Of a stretch of DNA of 64,000 nt, positions 43,498-52,659 are shown piece by piece. Source of the DNA: Candidatus Lernaella stagnicola (GTDB lineage Bacteria > Lernaellota > Lernaellaia > Lernaellales > Lernaellaceae); NCBI GenBank assembly GCA_030765525.1, contig JAVCCK010000020.1:62001-126000 (forward strand), in the 5' to 3' direction. The position numbers and the translations under genes are program-made. Numbering within the stretch: the stretch's first letter is position 1; each line of letters starts with the position of its first letter. The notes beneath the pieces were generated by a model that was not told the origin of the DNA, made no database searches, and was given only the letters and a program-made list of their open reading frames with translations.

Positions 43498-43726
43498 CGA
43501 GTCTCCTTCGCCGCTTGGAACCGACTTATTATCCGTTACTTGCTATCACGCAGGTTTTTTCGGGGTCAAGGGCAATCCTTCTTGAGCACCCGTTTGCCCT
43601 GCTTGCGTTGCCCGCAAGTCGCGGAAAAGTGCTATATTCCGTATTTGAAGTAAATGCAACCGCGACCGGGCGGCGTGGCGCTTCGCAGACGCCGGCGGGC
43701 GACTTGAAATCGGGGAACCTTCACCC

Positions 43727-45154
43727 GTGAGCAAACAAAGGGCCGAACGAGTCGCGTTGGTTTACCTACCCGTCGAGGACGGCGGGTGGATGGTCGCCGA
43801 AAAACGCGAATATGGCATGAAGCGCGTGCCCGCGCTGGGTCTGCAGTATTTGGCCGCGGCGGTCAAAGGTGCGGGGCGGCATTGCCACATCTACGATCAA
43901 TCACTGGACAACTTCGACTTGCCGCGACTAGCCCGGCTGCTGCGGGAAGACGAAATCGATGTCGTGGGGTTTTATACTTCCACTTTCCTCAAACAGAGCG
44001 TCATTGCCGGTATGGGGGAGTTACGCGAGCGGGGATTTTCCGGTCCACTGATTGTCGGCGGTCCCGGCGCCTTCAGCTACGAGGAGTACCTGGCGGCGGG
44101 GGCGGACATGGTTTGCCACGGGGAAGGCGAACGAAGCATCGTCGAGATGCTCGAGTATTTTGGCGGTGAGCGTGACGAAGCGGTACTGCGTGGCGTGAGC
44201 TACCTCCGAGACGGCCGCGTGATCATGGCGCCGCCGCAGGATTTGATCGATCCCCTCGACGAAGTGCCCTTTCCCGATCGCACTCAGCATTCGCCCGATG
44301 GCTTCTACGATTACCACTACTTCGGCATGCGGCAGCCCTACGCGCCGATGATGACCAGCCGCGGGTGCGCCAATCGCTGCACGTTCTGCACGTCGGCGGC
44401 AATTTTGGGGCGGCGCGTTCGGCAGCGCAGCGTCGAGAATGTGATGGCCGAGATCGAACAATGCGTGCGCGATTTCGGTTTGCGGTATATCGGTTTCAAG
44501 GATGACATCTTCGGCACGAAGACCGAATGGGCCGAGCAGTTCGCCGAGGCGATGATCGCCCGCGGGCACGACCTGCGCTACGGCGTGTTGCTTTCCCCCT
44601 TTTCCTATCTGGGGCGTCGCGAGCCGACATTGCGGCTGATGAAACGTTCGGGCCTCGACCAGGTGGTGGTAGGAATCCAAAGCGCGGACCCGGAAGTCAT
44701 CCGTAATATCAAACGGCGGCCCGAACAGTTGGAAGCGGCGGTCGAACTGGTGTCCACGGCCAAGCGGCAGGGCATCACGACGATCATCGAATTCATTTTC
44801 GGGTTACCCGGCGACTCCGACGCCACGATGCGCAAGGCGCTCGACTATAGCCTGCGCCTGCGGCCGCATCACGCGCTGTTTTTCGTCTTGACGGTGCTGG
44901 AGGGCTCGGAAATATTCGAGCAATACGGCGCCGAGGGACCGGACACCGGCTTTACGCTCGAGCAGTTGCGCCGCCGCTGCTCAGGCTACCAACGGCATTT
45001 CTACACACGGCCGGGTGTCTTTTTCGGTAACCTTTGGCAAATCCTGCGCACGAATCCGCGTTGGTTCCTGCGTGTCTTGCGCTACCTCCCATACCTCATC
45101 AAAGCCATCGGAATGAAACGAAGTGCGAGCGCCAAGGCCATGCCGCCCGAGTGA
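43727..45154 (+). CDS. B12-binding-type radical SAM protein
   Basis: 475 residues from a GTG at 43727. An N-terminal cobalamin-binding-like domain (VPALGLQYLAAAVK, IDVVGFYTST, LIVGGPGAFSYEEY, HGEGERSI) is followed by a radical SAM barrel with C-A-N-R-C-T-F-C (Cys214, 218, 221) and a FIFGLPGDSDATM segment. The hydrophobic/basic C-terminus (WFLRVLRYLPYLIKAIGMKR) may touch the membrane. It has the single-module layout of the repeated units in the giant protein and diverges from pcnB across 229 bases. Family members methylate or rearrange lipids, hopanoids, chlorins or peptides; the substrate is unknown. Confidence 0.88.
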   Translation: MSKQRAERVALVYLPVEDGGWMVAEKREYGMKRVPALGLQYLAAAVKGAGRHCHIYDQSLDNFDLPRLARLLREDEIDVVGFYTSTFLKQSVIAGMGELRERGFSGPLIVGGPGAFSYEEYLAAGADMVCHGEGERSIVEMLEYFGGERDEAVLRGVSYLRDGRVIMAPPQDLIDPLDEVPFPDRTQHSPDGFYDYHYFGMRQPYAPMMTSRGCANRCTFCTSAAILGRRVRQRSVENVMAEIEQCVRDFGLRYIGFKDDIFGTKTEWAEQFAEAMIARGHDLRYGVLLSPFSYLGRREPTLRLMKRSGLDQVVVGIQSADPEVIRNIKRRPEQLEAAVELVSTAKRQGITTIIEFIFGLPGDSDATMRKALDYSLRLRPHHALFFVLTVLEGSEIFEQYGAEGPDTGFTLEQLRRRCSGYQRHFYTRPGVFFGNLWQILRTNPRWFLRVLRYLPYLIKAIGMKRSASAKAMPPE

Positions 45155-45255
45155 GCGGGGCCGGCGCGGTGATGGGCATATCAGATAGTCGGCCCTGTGA
45201 GGCGGTGGTTTTCAATAATTGTTAGGCGTCGGTCGTGGTCTTAAGAGGCGCGCAC

Positions 45256-45639
45256 TCACCGGCTCATGTCAAAGAGCGTGGCGCGATCGAAGTACACCTC
45301 GTTGCGGGTGATTTTCCCTTGATCGTTGCGTTCCACCAGGTCCACGCCGAAGCAGACGCGATCGTCCAACTCAACCCGCCATTTGACGACGAAACCGTCA
45401 GGGATCGGATGCAATTCCTGGGCAGTGTACCGCCAACGGCCGAATTTGCCGAGGAGTTTTGTGGCGTGGGCGCGAAACGAAGCCAAACCTTGCACGCCTT
45501 GCGGAACGGATGCGTCGCTGTAAAACACGTCGTCGGCGTAAAACGTAAGCAGGGCGTCGACCGCCGCTTCCAGGTCGCCCGCCACCTGGGTCCACGCCGC
45601 CAACCAAGCGTCACAGAAGTCACGATTTTCGGTTGCCAT
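45256..45639 (-). CDS. SnoaL-like / NTF2-fold small protein
   Basis: 127 residues from the ATG at 45639, which has GGGAGG 8 bases upstream. The pattern is a helix start (CDAWLAAW), then DALLTFYADDVFYSDASVPQGVQG, and FVVKWRVELDDRVCFGVDLVERNDQGKI, as in the SnoaL/NTF2-like cone fold. Members act as small cyclases, isomerases or ligand-binding pockets, and many are uncharacterised. There is no signal peptide. It stands alone between the radical SAM gene (convergent) and the Lys-rich lipoprotein, so context gives no clue. Confidence 0.75.
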   Translation of the reverse strand: MATENRDFCDAWLAAWTQVAGDLEAAVDALLTFYADDVFYSDASVPQGVQGLASFRAHATKLLGKFGRWRYTAQELHPIPDGFVVKWRVELDDRVCFGVDLVERNDQGKITRNEVYFDRATLFDMSR

Positions 45640-45740
45640 GACACGACCTCCCGCGGTCCATTTGAATCGAAACACGTTCGCCGGACATCACTATATCAGA
45701 CTCTCGCTGCGCTGAGGATAACGTCGTGACACGGAGTCAG

Positions 45741-45780
45741 ACAAAAGAAAGGCCGCAGACCGAAGCTTCGGCCCGCAGCC
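45741..45780 (-). terminator. Terminator of the Lys-rich lipoprotein gene
   Basis: An imperfect long stem spans 45751-45780, with the perfect palindrome CCGAAGCTTCGG (45760-45771) at its top. Read leftward it is followed by TTTCTTTTGT. It lies about 60 bases after the lipoprotein stop. Confidence 0.7.
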
Positions 45781-45838
45781 GGTTTTCACGATCGATTAAC
45801 GGCTTGCCGCACCGGCCTAGCTCGTGCGGCCAATCACC

Positions 45839-46192
45839 TCAGCATTTCTTGGCGCAGGTTGTGTAAGCGCTGCAGCCTTTCGCCTTGTTGGCGCACTTGG
45901 CGCGGCATTTCAGGGACTTTTTAAAGCTGCCGCTTTTCGCGGCCTTCTTACCCAGGTCCTCGACACATTTTTGATAGTTTTTCTTGGTGCACTTTTTTTC
46001 GGTGAGGAAGTTGCACACGTCCGCCACTTCCTTGGCGTAAGGCACTTTGTCGTCCAGACCGGTCTTTTTCGCGATTTTGGATGCCGCGCCGGCGTAATCG
46101 CTGGTTTTGCAGCCGACAATGGGCATCAAAGCCAAGGCGGTAACGATGACGGTCGCGACAAACCACATCCACGTCCTATTGCGAGTTTGCAT
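45839..46192 (-). CDS. Small Lys- and Cys-rich lipoprotein
   Basis: 117 residues. Signal peptide with a long hydrophobic core ending MPIVGC (lipid Cys28). The mature part is strongly basic and has eight further cysteines in spaced pairs (VCNF, KKCTKK, KCVED, KCRAKC, GCSAYTTC, and a final KKC), suggesting four disulfides. I do not recognise the family. Its positive charge contrasts with the Asp-rich lipoproteins elsewhere in the window. It has its own terminator and appears monocistronic. A role in binding acidic polymers is possible but speculative. Confidence 0.75.
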   Translation of the reverse strand: MQTRNRTWMWFVATVIVTALALMPIVGCKTSDYAGAASKIAKKTGLDDKVPYAKEVADVCNFLTEKKCTKKNYQKCVEDLGKKAAKSGSFKKSLKCRAKCANKAKGCSAYTTCAKKC

Positions 46193-46278
46193 GTTTCACC
46201 TCTTTATATGCAGGAGAGCCAAGATTCATGATGCATCGATTGTAAACAAAAACGCGCCGGGGAACAAAGCCGCAAAAC

Positions 46279-47055
46279 TCAAGCACGCAGGACGCTTTCG
46301 GCGAGCCACTTGGCGATCGTTTCGGCCACCTTCTCCCAGCCGGGGGCGTCCATCAAATTGTGCGGCATATCGAGAAAGACCTCGAAGTCCGAGCCGTAGG
46401 TGCGGGCGAATTCTTCCATGTAGGGCGGCGACAGGAAGTGATCGTGCCCGGCGGCAAGAACCAAACGCGGCGGATTACCCAGTGGCGCGGGCGGATCGCC
46501 GGCGAACTTGCCCTTGAGCGACAACCGGCGCAGCGCCGCGGCGCTTTCGGGCACCATGCGCGCGAAGTTCTTTTCGATCAACTCGGCCGGCGTGTTGGGC
46601 AAGTAAAAGTGATCACGCACTTCCGCGGCGGTTTCGAAACGCCTGCCGCGGCGCAGCATGGATATGGTTTTGAGAGGGCTTTGAGACAGAATCGTCAACA
46701 AGACACCGTTCCAGGGGATCCCGTAATACGGTACGCCCGCCACGAAGACCGCGCCCCGCGTTTCGTGTTGGCCCAGATAGTGCTGTATCGTCAGGCCTCC
46801 CATGCTGTGGCCGATCAACACGACGTTGGCGTCGCCGCCGGTGACTTCTTCGATACTATGCGTGTAGCGCTCGATTTCGTACGTATTGAAGTCGTCGGGT
46901 TGAGGGCCGCCGTCGTGACCGGCCAACGTAACGCGGTCGCATGTCCAACCAGCCGCCGTGAAGAACTCGACGAAGAGGTCCCAACTCCAAGGGCCGTGCC
47001 AAGCGCCGTGCACGAACACGAGTTTCGGTTTGGCGGAAGAGGACGTGTCGCTCAT
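46279..47055 (-). CDS. Alpha/beta-hydrolase, esterase-like
   Basis: 258 residues, cytoplasmic. The oxyanion motif HGAWHGPWSW is near residue 16-25, the nucleophile Ser84 is in GHSMGG, and the probable Asp and His are in AGHDHFLSPPY and DMPHNLMD. The HGAWHG...SW start and the length resemble the EstC/pheophorbidase-like or MhpC-like small-molecule esterases. The substrate cannot be inferred. It starts 47 bases after the VWA gene stop on the same strand, so it could be the third gene of that transcript, though nothing links the functions. Confidence 0.88.
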   Translation of the reverse strand: MSDTSSSAKPKLVFVHGAWHGPWSWDLFVEFFTAAGWTCDRVTLAGHDGGPQPDDFNTYEIERYTHSIEEVTGGDANVVLIGHSMGGLTIQHYLGQHETRGAVFVAGVPYYGIPWNGVLLTILSQSPLKTISMLRRGRRFETAAEVRDHFYLPNTPAELIEKNFARMVPESAAALRRLSLKGKFAGDPPAPLGNPPRLVLAAGHDHFLSPPYMEEFARTYGSDFEVFLDMPHNLMDAPGWEKVAETIAKWLAESVLRA

Positions 47056-47102
47056 GGGAAACCCCCGCGGGCGTTTTTCGACAACGATGAAAGACGCGTC
47101 AG

Positions 47103-48770
47103 CTAATCGACGTTGTCTTCGGTTGATGGTTTTGGTTCAGGTGACTCGGGCGGCGGTTCCTCGGTCTCGTCCTTGTCGGAAAAGAGCCACCCGGTGACGG
47201 ACTTTACGGTAGCCCGACCGACCAAGCGAAGCAACTGCCAAAGCGACATGCCGCCTTCACCAGGCTTGGCCTTACCGCCCCCGAGTTTTAGCTGCAGCAG
47301 CAAGTCTTGCTGCTCTTGGAGGCGGCCGAGATCTTCCAACGTCATTTTCGCTTTTTTTGCCTGCCGGCGAAGGCTCTTATCGTTGATGAAGCGCAAGTCC
47401 TTGCCCGCCAACAGGGAGGCGGTGATGCCGCTTTTGGCGGCAATCGCCACTTTGAATTCGTGCAGCCTATCCTGCGCTGCGCTGAGTTCGGCACTGCGGG
47501 AGCCAATCGTCTTGTCGTCTTCGGCGCGCGAGAGCAACAGGTCGATAAAACCTTCTACGAAGGAGGCTTTTCGAAAGGCGATTTCGGCGTCGGCCAGCGT
47601 CAGGCCCGCCACGGGTTGAGCCGTGATGCGCTCGACGGCTTCCAATGCAAAGGTCACTTCCGGCTCGCCAAGGCCCAAATCCCGGCCGTCGAGGTCGTCG
47701 GTTTCCAGAAGGGTTTCGGTGATCTTGTCCCACGCTTGCGTGATGCGTTGGCGAAACAGGTGGATCACCTCCTCGCGCGAAAGGCCGACCAATTGGTCCT
47801 TTTCGATGATCTCCTTGATTTCGGCGTCTTGCGGATCGGCCTCGTCGCGGCCGATTTTGAGCATATGAACCACGATTTTCTCGCCGATCCTCTGCCGGAG
47901 TTCATCCGGATCGACGCGGTCCATGCCGTCGGTGATGACCAGGATTTCCGCGCCGTCGAACATGCCGTCGAAGCGAATATCGTTGGCCGCCACCTCAAGC
48001 GCGTGGGCGATGTCGGTGCCTTTGCCGCCGGGCTCGATAAACAGCAGGCGGCGAATGAGAGCGTCGTATTCTTCAGGCGAAGTCAAGCTCTCGAGCTCGT
48101 AGACGTCGAAGTCGAAGGGGCGGAAAAACAGCTTGGCGTTACTTTTCTTTTTGCGGCGCAAATACTCGATGGCCAGAACTTTGGCGTAAAGCAGACGGTT
48201 GCGGTGGCGCATGGAGTACGAGCGGTCCAAGAGCACATAGAGCTTTTGCTCGGCCGCGTTGGCCATCGACCGTGTGCCGCGATCGGTGATCGGCGCGGTT
48301 TCCGGGGCGGCCTCGCCGGCGCCGGAACGCACGAGCACGCGCACGTTTAGCTGCCGTTCTTCGGCCCTCCGCAGCAGGTCGGTGAAGTCCTCTTCGGCCA
48401 CATCGCCGGGCCGCGCCAAGCCGATTTCTTCCAGGCCCTTGATTTTCCGAGTCCCGAAATGCGGCTCGTGATCGGTGAGAATCGGCACCTCATCGGTAAG
48501 ATGTTGTTTGTCCGGCCGGTCGGTGGGCGCGGTGCGTTCGGCGCTCTCGCAAATGTCGAAGAAGCCGCGAAGTTGGCCGTTGAGGGCGGCTTCGGGGGTC
48601 TTGATCACCCGCGCGATTTTGAACAGAAGGAAGAACGATTGCGGCACGAGCCCGTGCAGTTCTTCGAACAGTTCGAGAAAGTCGTCGAAATCATCGGATA
48701 GAGAAGGGAGCGCGGCCGGGGCGGCTTTTGCGGAAACCTGTGGTTTAGCCAGCCGGGTCAGTGCGTCCAT
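47103..48770 (-). CDS. VWA-domain protein, ViaA-like partner of the MoxR ATPase
   Basis: 555 residues. A helical N-terminal region precedes a von Willebrand A domain with a complete MIDAS: D-R-S-Y-S at residues 182-186, GTDIA with its Thr, and ITDGMD with its Asp. A long helical C-terminal region follows and ends in an acidic, proline-rich tail. It overlaps the upstream AAA+ gene by 13 bases. This gene order and domain logic match RavA-ViaA and other MoxR-VWA pairs, which act as chaperones for metal-containing or respiratory complexes. The direct target here is unknown. Confidence 0.85.
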   Translation of the reverse strand: MDALTRLAKPQVSAKAAPAALPSLSDDFDDFLELFEELHGLVPQSFFLLFKIARVIKTPEAALNGQLRGFFDICESAERTAPTDRPDKQHLTDEVPILTDHEPHFGTRKIKGLEEIGLARPGDVAEEDFTDLLRRAEERQLNVRVLVRSGAGEAAPETAPITDRGTRSMANAAEQKLYVLLDRSYSMRHRNRLLYAKVLAIEYLRRKKKSNAKLFFRPFDFDVYELESLTSPEEYDALIRRLLFIEPGGKGTDIAHALEVAANDIRFDGMFDGAEILVITDGMDRVDPDELRQRIGEKIVVHMLKIGRDEADPQDAEIKEIIEKDQLVGLSREEVIHLFRQRITQAWDKITETLLETDDLDGRDLGLGEPEVTFALEAVERITAQPVAGLTLADAEIAFRKASFVEGFIDLLLSRAEDDKTIGSRSAELSAAQDRLHEFKVAIAAKSGITASLLAGKDLRFINDKSLRRQAKKAKMTLEDLGRLQEQQDLLLQLKLGGGKAKPGEGGMSLWQLLRLVGRATVKSVTGWLFSDKDETEEPPPESPEPKPSTEDNVD

Positions 48771-50101
48771 AAGATTTGGCCCCCGCCACCGAGGTGCAGA
48801 GCCGCAAGTTCTTGAAGTTGCTTATGGCAGCCTTCCGCCAGTTCCTGAATGTACAGGTTGTTCGGTTTGATCTCCGAAAGGACCGAACGAAGCTGCTCGA
48901 CGGTCAGATCCAGCGAACCTTTCTTCGCCAGCTTTTCCGCCATTTCTTCCCGCCAGCGTTTTTGCGGCGGCAAAACGCCCAGCGCTTGCAAGTCGATAGA
49001 GCCCGCGCGCTTGGGGTTGGCCTTGAGGATCTCGATAACGTTAAGAATCGTAGTGAGAATCACGAGCTGTTGGCGGAAATCGGCGTCGTTGTGCAGGTAG
49101 CGGATGGTCTCCTCGGCGGTCTTGGCGAAGATTTTTTCCTCTTCGTCCTCGGCGCCGACCATGCACAGCATCAGATTCATTTTCGGAAGGTCGGTCTCTT
49201 CTACCCTGGTGCGTCCGTTAAGCAGCGCCCAGGCGCGCAGGTGGTTGATGACGCCCGCTTGCCGCCGCGGACTGAGATAGTAGCTGCCCTTCGCCTTCTT
49301 CATGCGGTCGATGAAGTACCGCAGGATAATGTTTTTCAGGTAGAGGACTTCGTCGCTGATCTCAATGTTGATGTCGCCCATCTGGCCGCACACGACGCGC
49401 GAGAGGTAATCGATTTCGCCGCGCGAGATGGGCTTGGTCGGCCCGTGTCCGCCGCGCTGCTGGCCCATAAACGAGCGGTCGATGCGGTATTGGTCGAAGG
49501 TATTGGTTTCGGCCGTAATCACGCTTCGGTAAGCGAAACGGTCGACGACCGCCTCGGTCACTTCGTTGAGACGCAGGTAGTTGGTGGCCGCCATCAGGCT
49601 GTGCAGGCGGGCGTGGTAACGCTCGTTGCCCTCAAAGAGCATGCGGTCGGAAAGCAGCAGCATGATGTCGCGAAGGATCTGCTCGTTGGTGTCAAAGAGC
49701 TCGTCGACGAAGGCGAAATCGGCTTCCAGCACCGAGCCGCGGGTCCGCCGCACCTTGACGCCTTCGTCGCGGTAACGGGGAATGTCGATCGGGCCGAAAT
49801 AGTTGTCCTTGGTGTCTTCGGCCGAGGCCTTGATCGAAAAGGTTTTCGCGCCCGAGGCCTTGAAAATCTCAAACAGTTCGTTGGCGAGCAGGGACTTGGC
49901 GATGCCCGTACGACCCAACAGCATCACGTGTTGGCGGGTCAGCAGGGCGCACGCGAATTGCAGGATGATCAACTCGCGCCCGATGACCTTCTCGGACACG
50001 CGGCTGAATTCCTCGTGCATTTTGGCGATGATTTGTTGGTGGTCGTAGGGCTCGAAGTAGTATTGCGTGGCCGGGGTGCGTATGCGCCTAACGTTTGCCA
50101 T
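48758..50101 (-). CDS. MoxR-family AAA+ ATPase (RavA-like)
   Basis: 447 residues. Walker A GRTGIAKS at 63-70, Walker B FAFVDELFD near 128-136, sensor-1 AATNYLRLNE and sensor-2 in the helical lid SPRRQAGVINHLRAWAL. The start HQQIIAKMHEEFSRVSEKVIGRE is the standard MoxR lead-in. The last 100 or so residues are helical and may bind the VWA partner encoded next. MoxR ATPases insert cofactors or remodel complexes. The pair could serve metalloenzymes such as the formate dehydrogenase encoded 5 kb away, but no evidence ties them. Confidence 0.9.
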   Translation of the reverse strand: MANVRRIRTPATQYYFEPYDHQQIIAKMHEEFSRVSEKVIGRELIILQFACALLTRQHVMLLGRTGIAKSLLANELFEIFKASGAKTFSIKASAEDTKDNYFGPIDIPRYRDEGVKVRRTRGSVLEADFAFVDELFDTNEQILRDIMLLLSDRMLFEGNERYHARLHSLMAATNYLRLNEVTEAVVDRFAYRSVITAETNTFDQYRIDRSFMGQQRGGHGPTKPISRGEIDYLSRVVCGQMGDINIEISDEVLYLKNIILRYFIDRMKKAKGSYYLSPRRQAGVINHLRAWALLNGRTRVEETDLPKMNLMLCMVGAEDEEEKIFAKTAEETIRYLHNDADFRQQLVILTTILNVIEILKANPKRAGSIDLQALGVLPPQKRWREEMAEKLAKKGSLDLTVEQLRSVLSEIKPNNLYIQELAEGCHKQLQELAALHLGGGGQILWTH

Positions 50102-50324
50102 GAGTCCCTACCTCGGTCGGCGGTTCGAAGAGCTCGCCGCCCGATCCATTCCACCAAAGTATTGATCCTTTGAGGGAAAAAGTCAAACCGTTTTCTGAAT
50201 GAGCGCCCATTCATTTTCCGGCGGAACCACATATCTTTTCAGGAAATTTTCAATAAGGGCCAATTTTGGACGGTTTGCCGACAGATAAATGCCGCGACGC
50301 GTTATCGAAGGAGGAATTTGGTCA

Positions 50325-51050
50325 TCAACATAACGGCGATTCGGCCTCGAAAAGCTGGGCGATGCCCAAGGTCAACGGTGTGACGCGGACTTTCTCGAAA
50401 CCCGCTTCGCGGAGCATGGCGACGAAGCGCTCGGCGGGTGGGAAGGAGCGCACCGATTCATGAAGGTAGCGATAGGCCTCATAAGAGCGCAAGAGGCGGG
50501 CGAGGATTGGCATGACGGCGCCGAAATACCAGCGATACAATGGCGCCAGGACCGGCAGCGTCGGCATTGAAAACTCCAACACCAGCAAGCGCCCGCCGGG
50601 TTTGAGAACCCGGAAAAAGTTGTGCAGACAGCGGCGGCGGTCGGCCACATTGCGCACGCCGAAGGCTACGGTCGCGGCGGCGAAGAAGCCGTCGTCGAAA
50701 GGTAGATCCAGCAAATCGCCTTCGACCAGTTCGACGCGCTGATCCAAGCCCAGGCGCGGCAGTTTCGCGCGGCCCACGGCCAGCATACCGGGCGAGAAGT
50801 CCAGGCCCACCACGCGGCGGTCCGGATAGCGCCGGGCCACGGCCGCGGCCAGTTGTGCGCTGCCGGTGGCACCGTCGAGCAGTGGTCCGGGAACCTGCGG
50901 GGCGAGGCGGCGCGCGGTGACCTGCCGCCACCAGACATCAATACCCATCGAAAAAAGGTGGTCGTTTAATTCGTAACGCGGCGCAAGGCGGTCGAAGAGC
51001 GCCTTGATCTGTTCCGGTTGTTTGATGGCTCGATTGTCCGTATCGGTCAT
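50325..51050 (-). CDS. ubiE: UbiE/MenG-type quinone C-methyltransferase
   Basis: SAM-dependent C-methylation of demethylmenaquinone (or the ubiquinone precursor). It has 241 residues, normal length. UbiE signatures: FDRLAPRYELNDHLFSMG at the start, VAFGVRNVADR, RVLKPGGRLLVLEFS, and YRWYFGAVMPILARLL ... YRYLHESVRSFP. The SAM-binding loop reads LDGATGSAQLA rather than the usual LDVACGTGDLA, so the glycine motif is altered, though Gly and the following strand remain. It is flanked by the MoxR gene and a glycosyltransferase on the same strand; no operon is evident. Menaquinone use would fit an anaerobe. Confidence 0.88.
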   Translation of the reverse strand: MTDTDNRAIKQPEQIKALFDRLAPRYELNDHLFSMGIDVWWRQVTARRLAPQVPGPLLDGATGSAQLAAAVARRYPDRRVVGLDFSPGMLAVGRAKLPRLGLDQRVELVEGDLLDLPFDDGFFAAATVAFGVRNVADRRRCLHNFFRVLKPGGRLLVLEFSMPTLPVLAPLYRWYFGAVMPILARLLRSYEAYRYLHESVRSFPPAERFVAMLREAGFEKVRVTPLTLGIAQLFEAESPLC

Positions 51051-51081
51051 CGTTTCGAATACCTCTGGCCCAGGGCTCGTT

Positions 51082-52659
51082 TCACGGCTGAATTTCGGGC
51101 GTTAGGGCGGGCGTCGCCGGGGGCTCGATACGGTACACGGCCATCAGCTTATCGGCGACGGCGGTCGTCTGATCGAATTGGACGCGAAACACCTCGCGGT
51201 ACGGGACGTGAATATCGCCGGTAAGCGCGGGGAAGGTGACCAGATAATCCAGGCCCGCGACGACGCGGGGCGACAACGGCGCGATGTGCGGCGTGTTGAG
51301 CCCCATGATGTCGATCGTTTCGCGCTTGCTGAAGTAAGTGATAGCCCCCGCATCGTGAGTGCCGACCCGTGCGTCGGGGGCGGTGTTGGCGTCGAGCCAG
51401 CGACCGATTTTCACCTGCATGTGCTCAATTTCGCGGCACGCCGACGCATATTCACGGCGCTGCTCGGCCAAGTGGCGCGGCACGACACGAGGGTCGCCCA
51501 TGAGCAGCAGCAACGCCACCAGCGTGAGGAAGACCGGCAGGTGCCGCTTGCGATAGGTGCGGTGCAGCACGCGTTTTTCGATCAGCAGGTCGGTGACAAA
51601 GGCGACACCGAGCAGTTGCACGTAGAGGAAAAACGGTAGCGCCGGGACGATGTAGCGGTGTCCCAAGAAACCGCCGCCGATGAACTGCACCGTCTGGCCC
51701 GCCATCAGCACGGCAAGCGCCCAGGGGAAAATCACGAGCACGCCGTAACGGATATCGCGGCGCCAGGCGATCCACAATAGGCCCAGCACGTAGAGCATCC
51801 ATTGCAGCGGATGGCCGATGAACGAACCGACCGCGGCCAGGGTGCGAAAGATTTCCCCCAGGGGCGGCACGTTCGTGAAGAGCGACCAGCCGCCGGCCCG
51901 CACGTAGAAACTGGCCGGCAGTAAACGCCCCGTCGCCCGCCAATTAAGGTAAGCCCACAGCAGCCAAGCCAAAAGCGAGGGCAGCACGAGCCAGAACGCC
52001 GTTTCACCCCAACGGGGCATGCCTTTTTCCCGTTTACGCGCCATGATCGCCAAGTGCAGGAAGCCGAACGTTATCACGCAAAGGGCGGTCAGCACGCCGT
52101 CGGGACGCGCCGCGACCGTCAATGCGGCCAGCACGCCGGCGAGTCGATAGCGTCCTTCCAAGAGCGCCCACACGGCCCCGAACGCGGTTAACGAATAGAG
52201 CATCACTTCCATGCCGGAAAGCGAAGCGAACACGCCCACGGGGTCGGCGCAGACGAGCACCGCGCCAAGTATCGCGAGCGGGCGGTAGGTGTGTTTACGC
52301 AGCCCGACCAACACCAACGCCGCGAGGCCCAGTTGCGCCAGCAGGGCCAGCAGCTTGGCCGCGACGGGCGGGTAGACTCCCAGGCGTTGGGGAAGGGATA
52401 GGAGAATCACCCACAGCAGGCTCGAGGTGCCCGCGGCGGGCTCACCGGGGTTGTAATGCAACAGGCCTGTGCGCAGGGCGTTCTCGGCGTAAACGAAATG
52501 GATCCAGGCGTCGTCCAGCGGCACGGCGCGGAATGCTGGCGAAACGCCGTCGATCGCGGTACATTCGAACACGATCGTCAAGCCGATAAGCAGCAGGGCG
52601 CAGGGCAGCAGCCAGAGCAGGCTGCGGTCCGGGCGCTCAATGGACGGGTCAACGCGCAT
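51082..52659 (-). CDS. Multi-pass membrane glycosyltransferase (GT39/ArnT-like)
   Basis: About 525 residues with some ten transmembrane segments and a periplasmic C-terminal part (RVGTHDAGAITYFSKRETIDIMGLN). Early acidic motif LDDAWIHFVYAENAL corresponds to the catalytic Asp region of GT-C enzymes, which use polyprenyl-phosphate sugars. Such proteins glycosylate lipids or exported proteins. I used the ATG at 52659; an ATG 15 bases upstream is possible. The start overlaps that of the divergent membrane protein by two bases, which is unusual. Confidence 0.78.
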   Translation of the reverse strand: MRVDPSIERPDRSLLWLLPCALLLIGLTIVFECTAIDGVSPAFRAVPLDDAWIHFVYAENALRTGLLHYNPGEPAAGTSSLLWVILLSLPQRLGVYPPVAAKLLALLAQLGLAALVLVGLRKHTYRPLAILGAVLVCADPVGVFASLSGMEVMLYSLTAFGAVWALLEGRYRLAGVLAALTVAARPDGVLTALCVITFGFLHLAIMARKREKGMPRWGETAFWLVLPSLLAWLLWAYLNWRATGRLLPASFYVRAGGWSLFTNVPPLGEIFRTLAAVGSFIGHPLQWMLYVLGLLWIAWRRDIRYGVLVIFPWALAVLMAGQTVQFIGGGFLGHRYIVPALPFFLYVQLLGVAFVTDLLIEKRVLHRTYRKRHLPVFLTLVALLLLMGDPRVVPRHLAEQRREYASACREIEHMQVKIGRWLDANTAPDARVGTHDAGAITYFSKRETIDIMGLNTPHIAPLSPRVVAGLDYLVTFPALTGDIHVPYREVFRVQFDQTTAVADKLMAVYRIEPPATPALTPEIQP

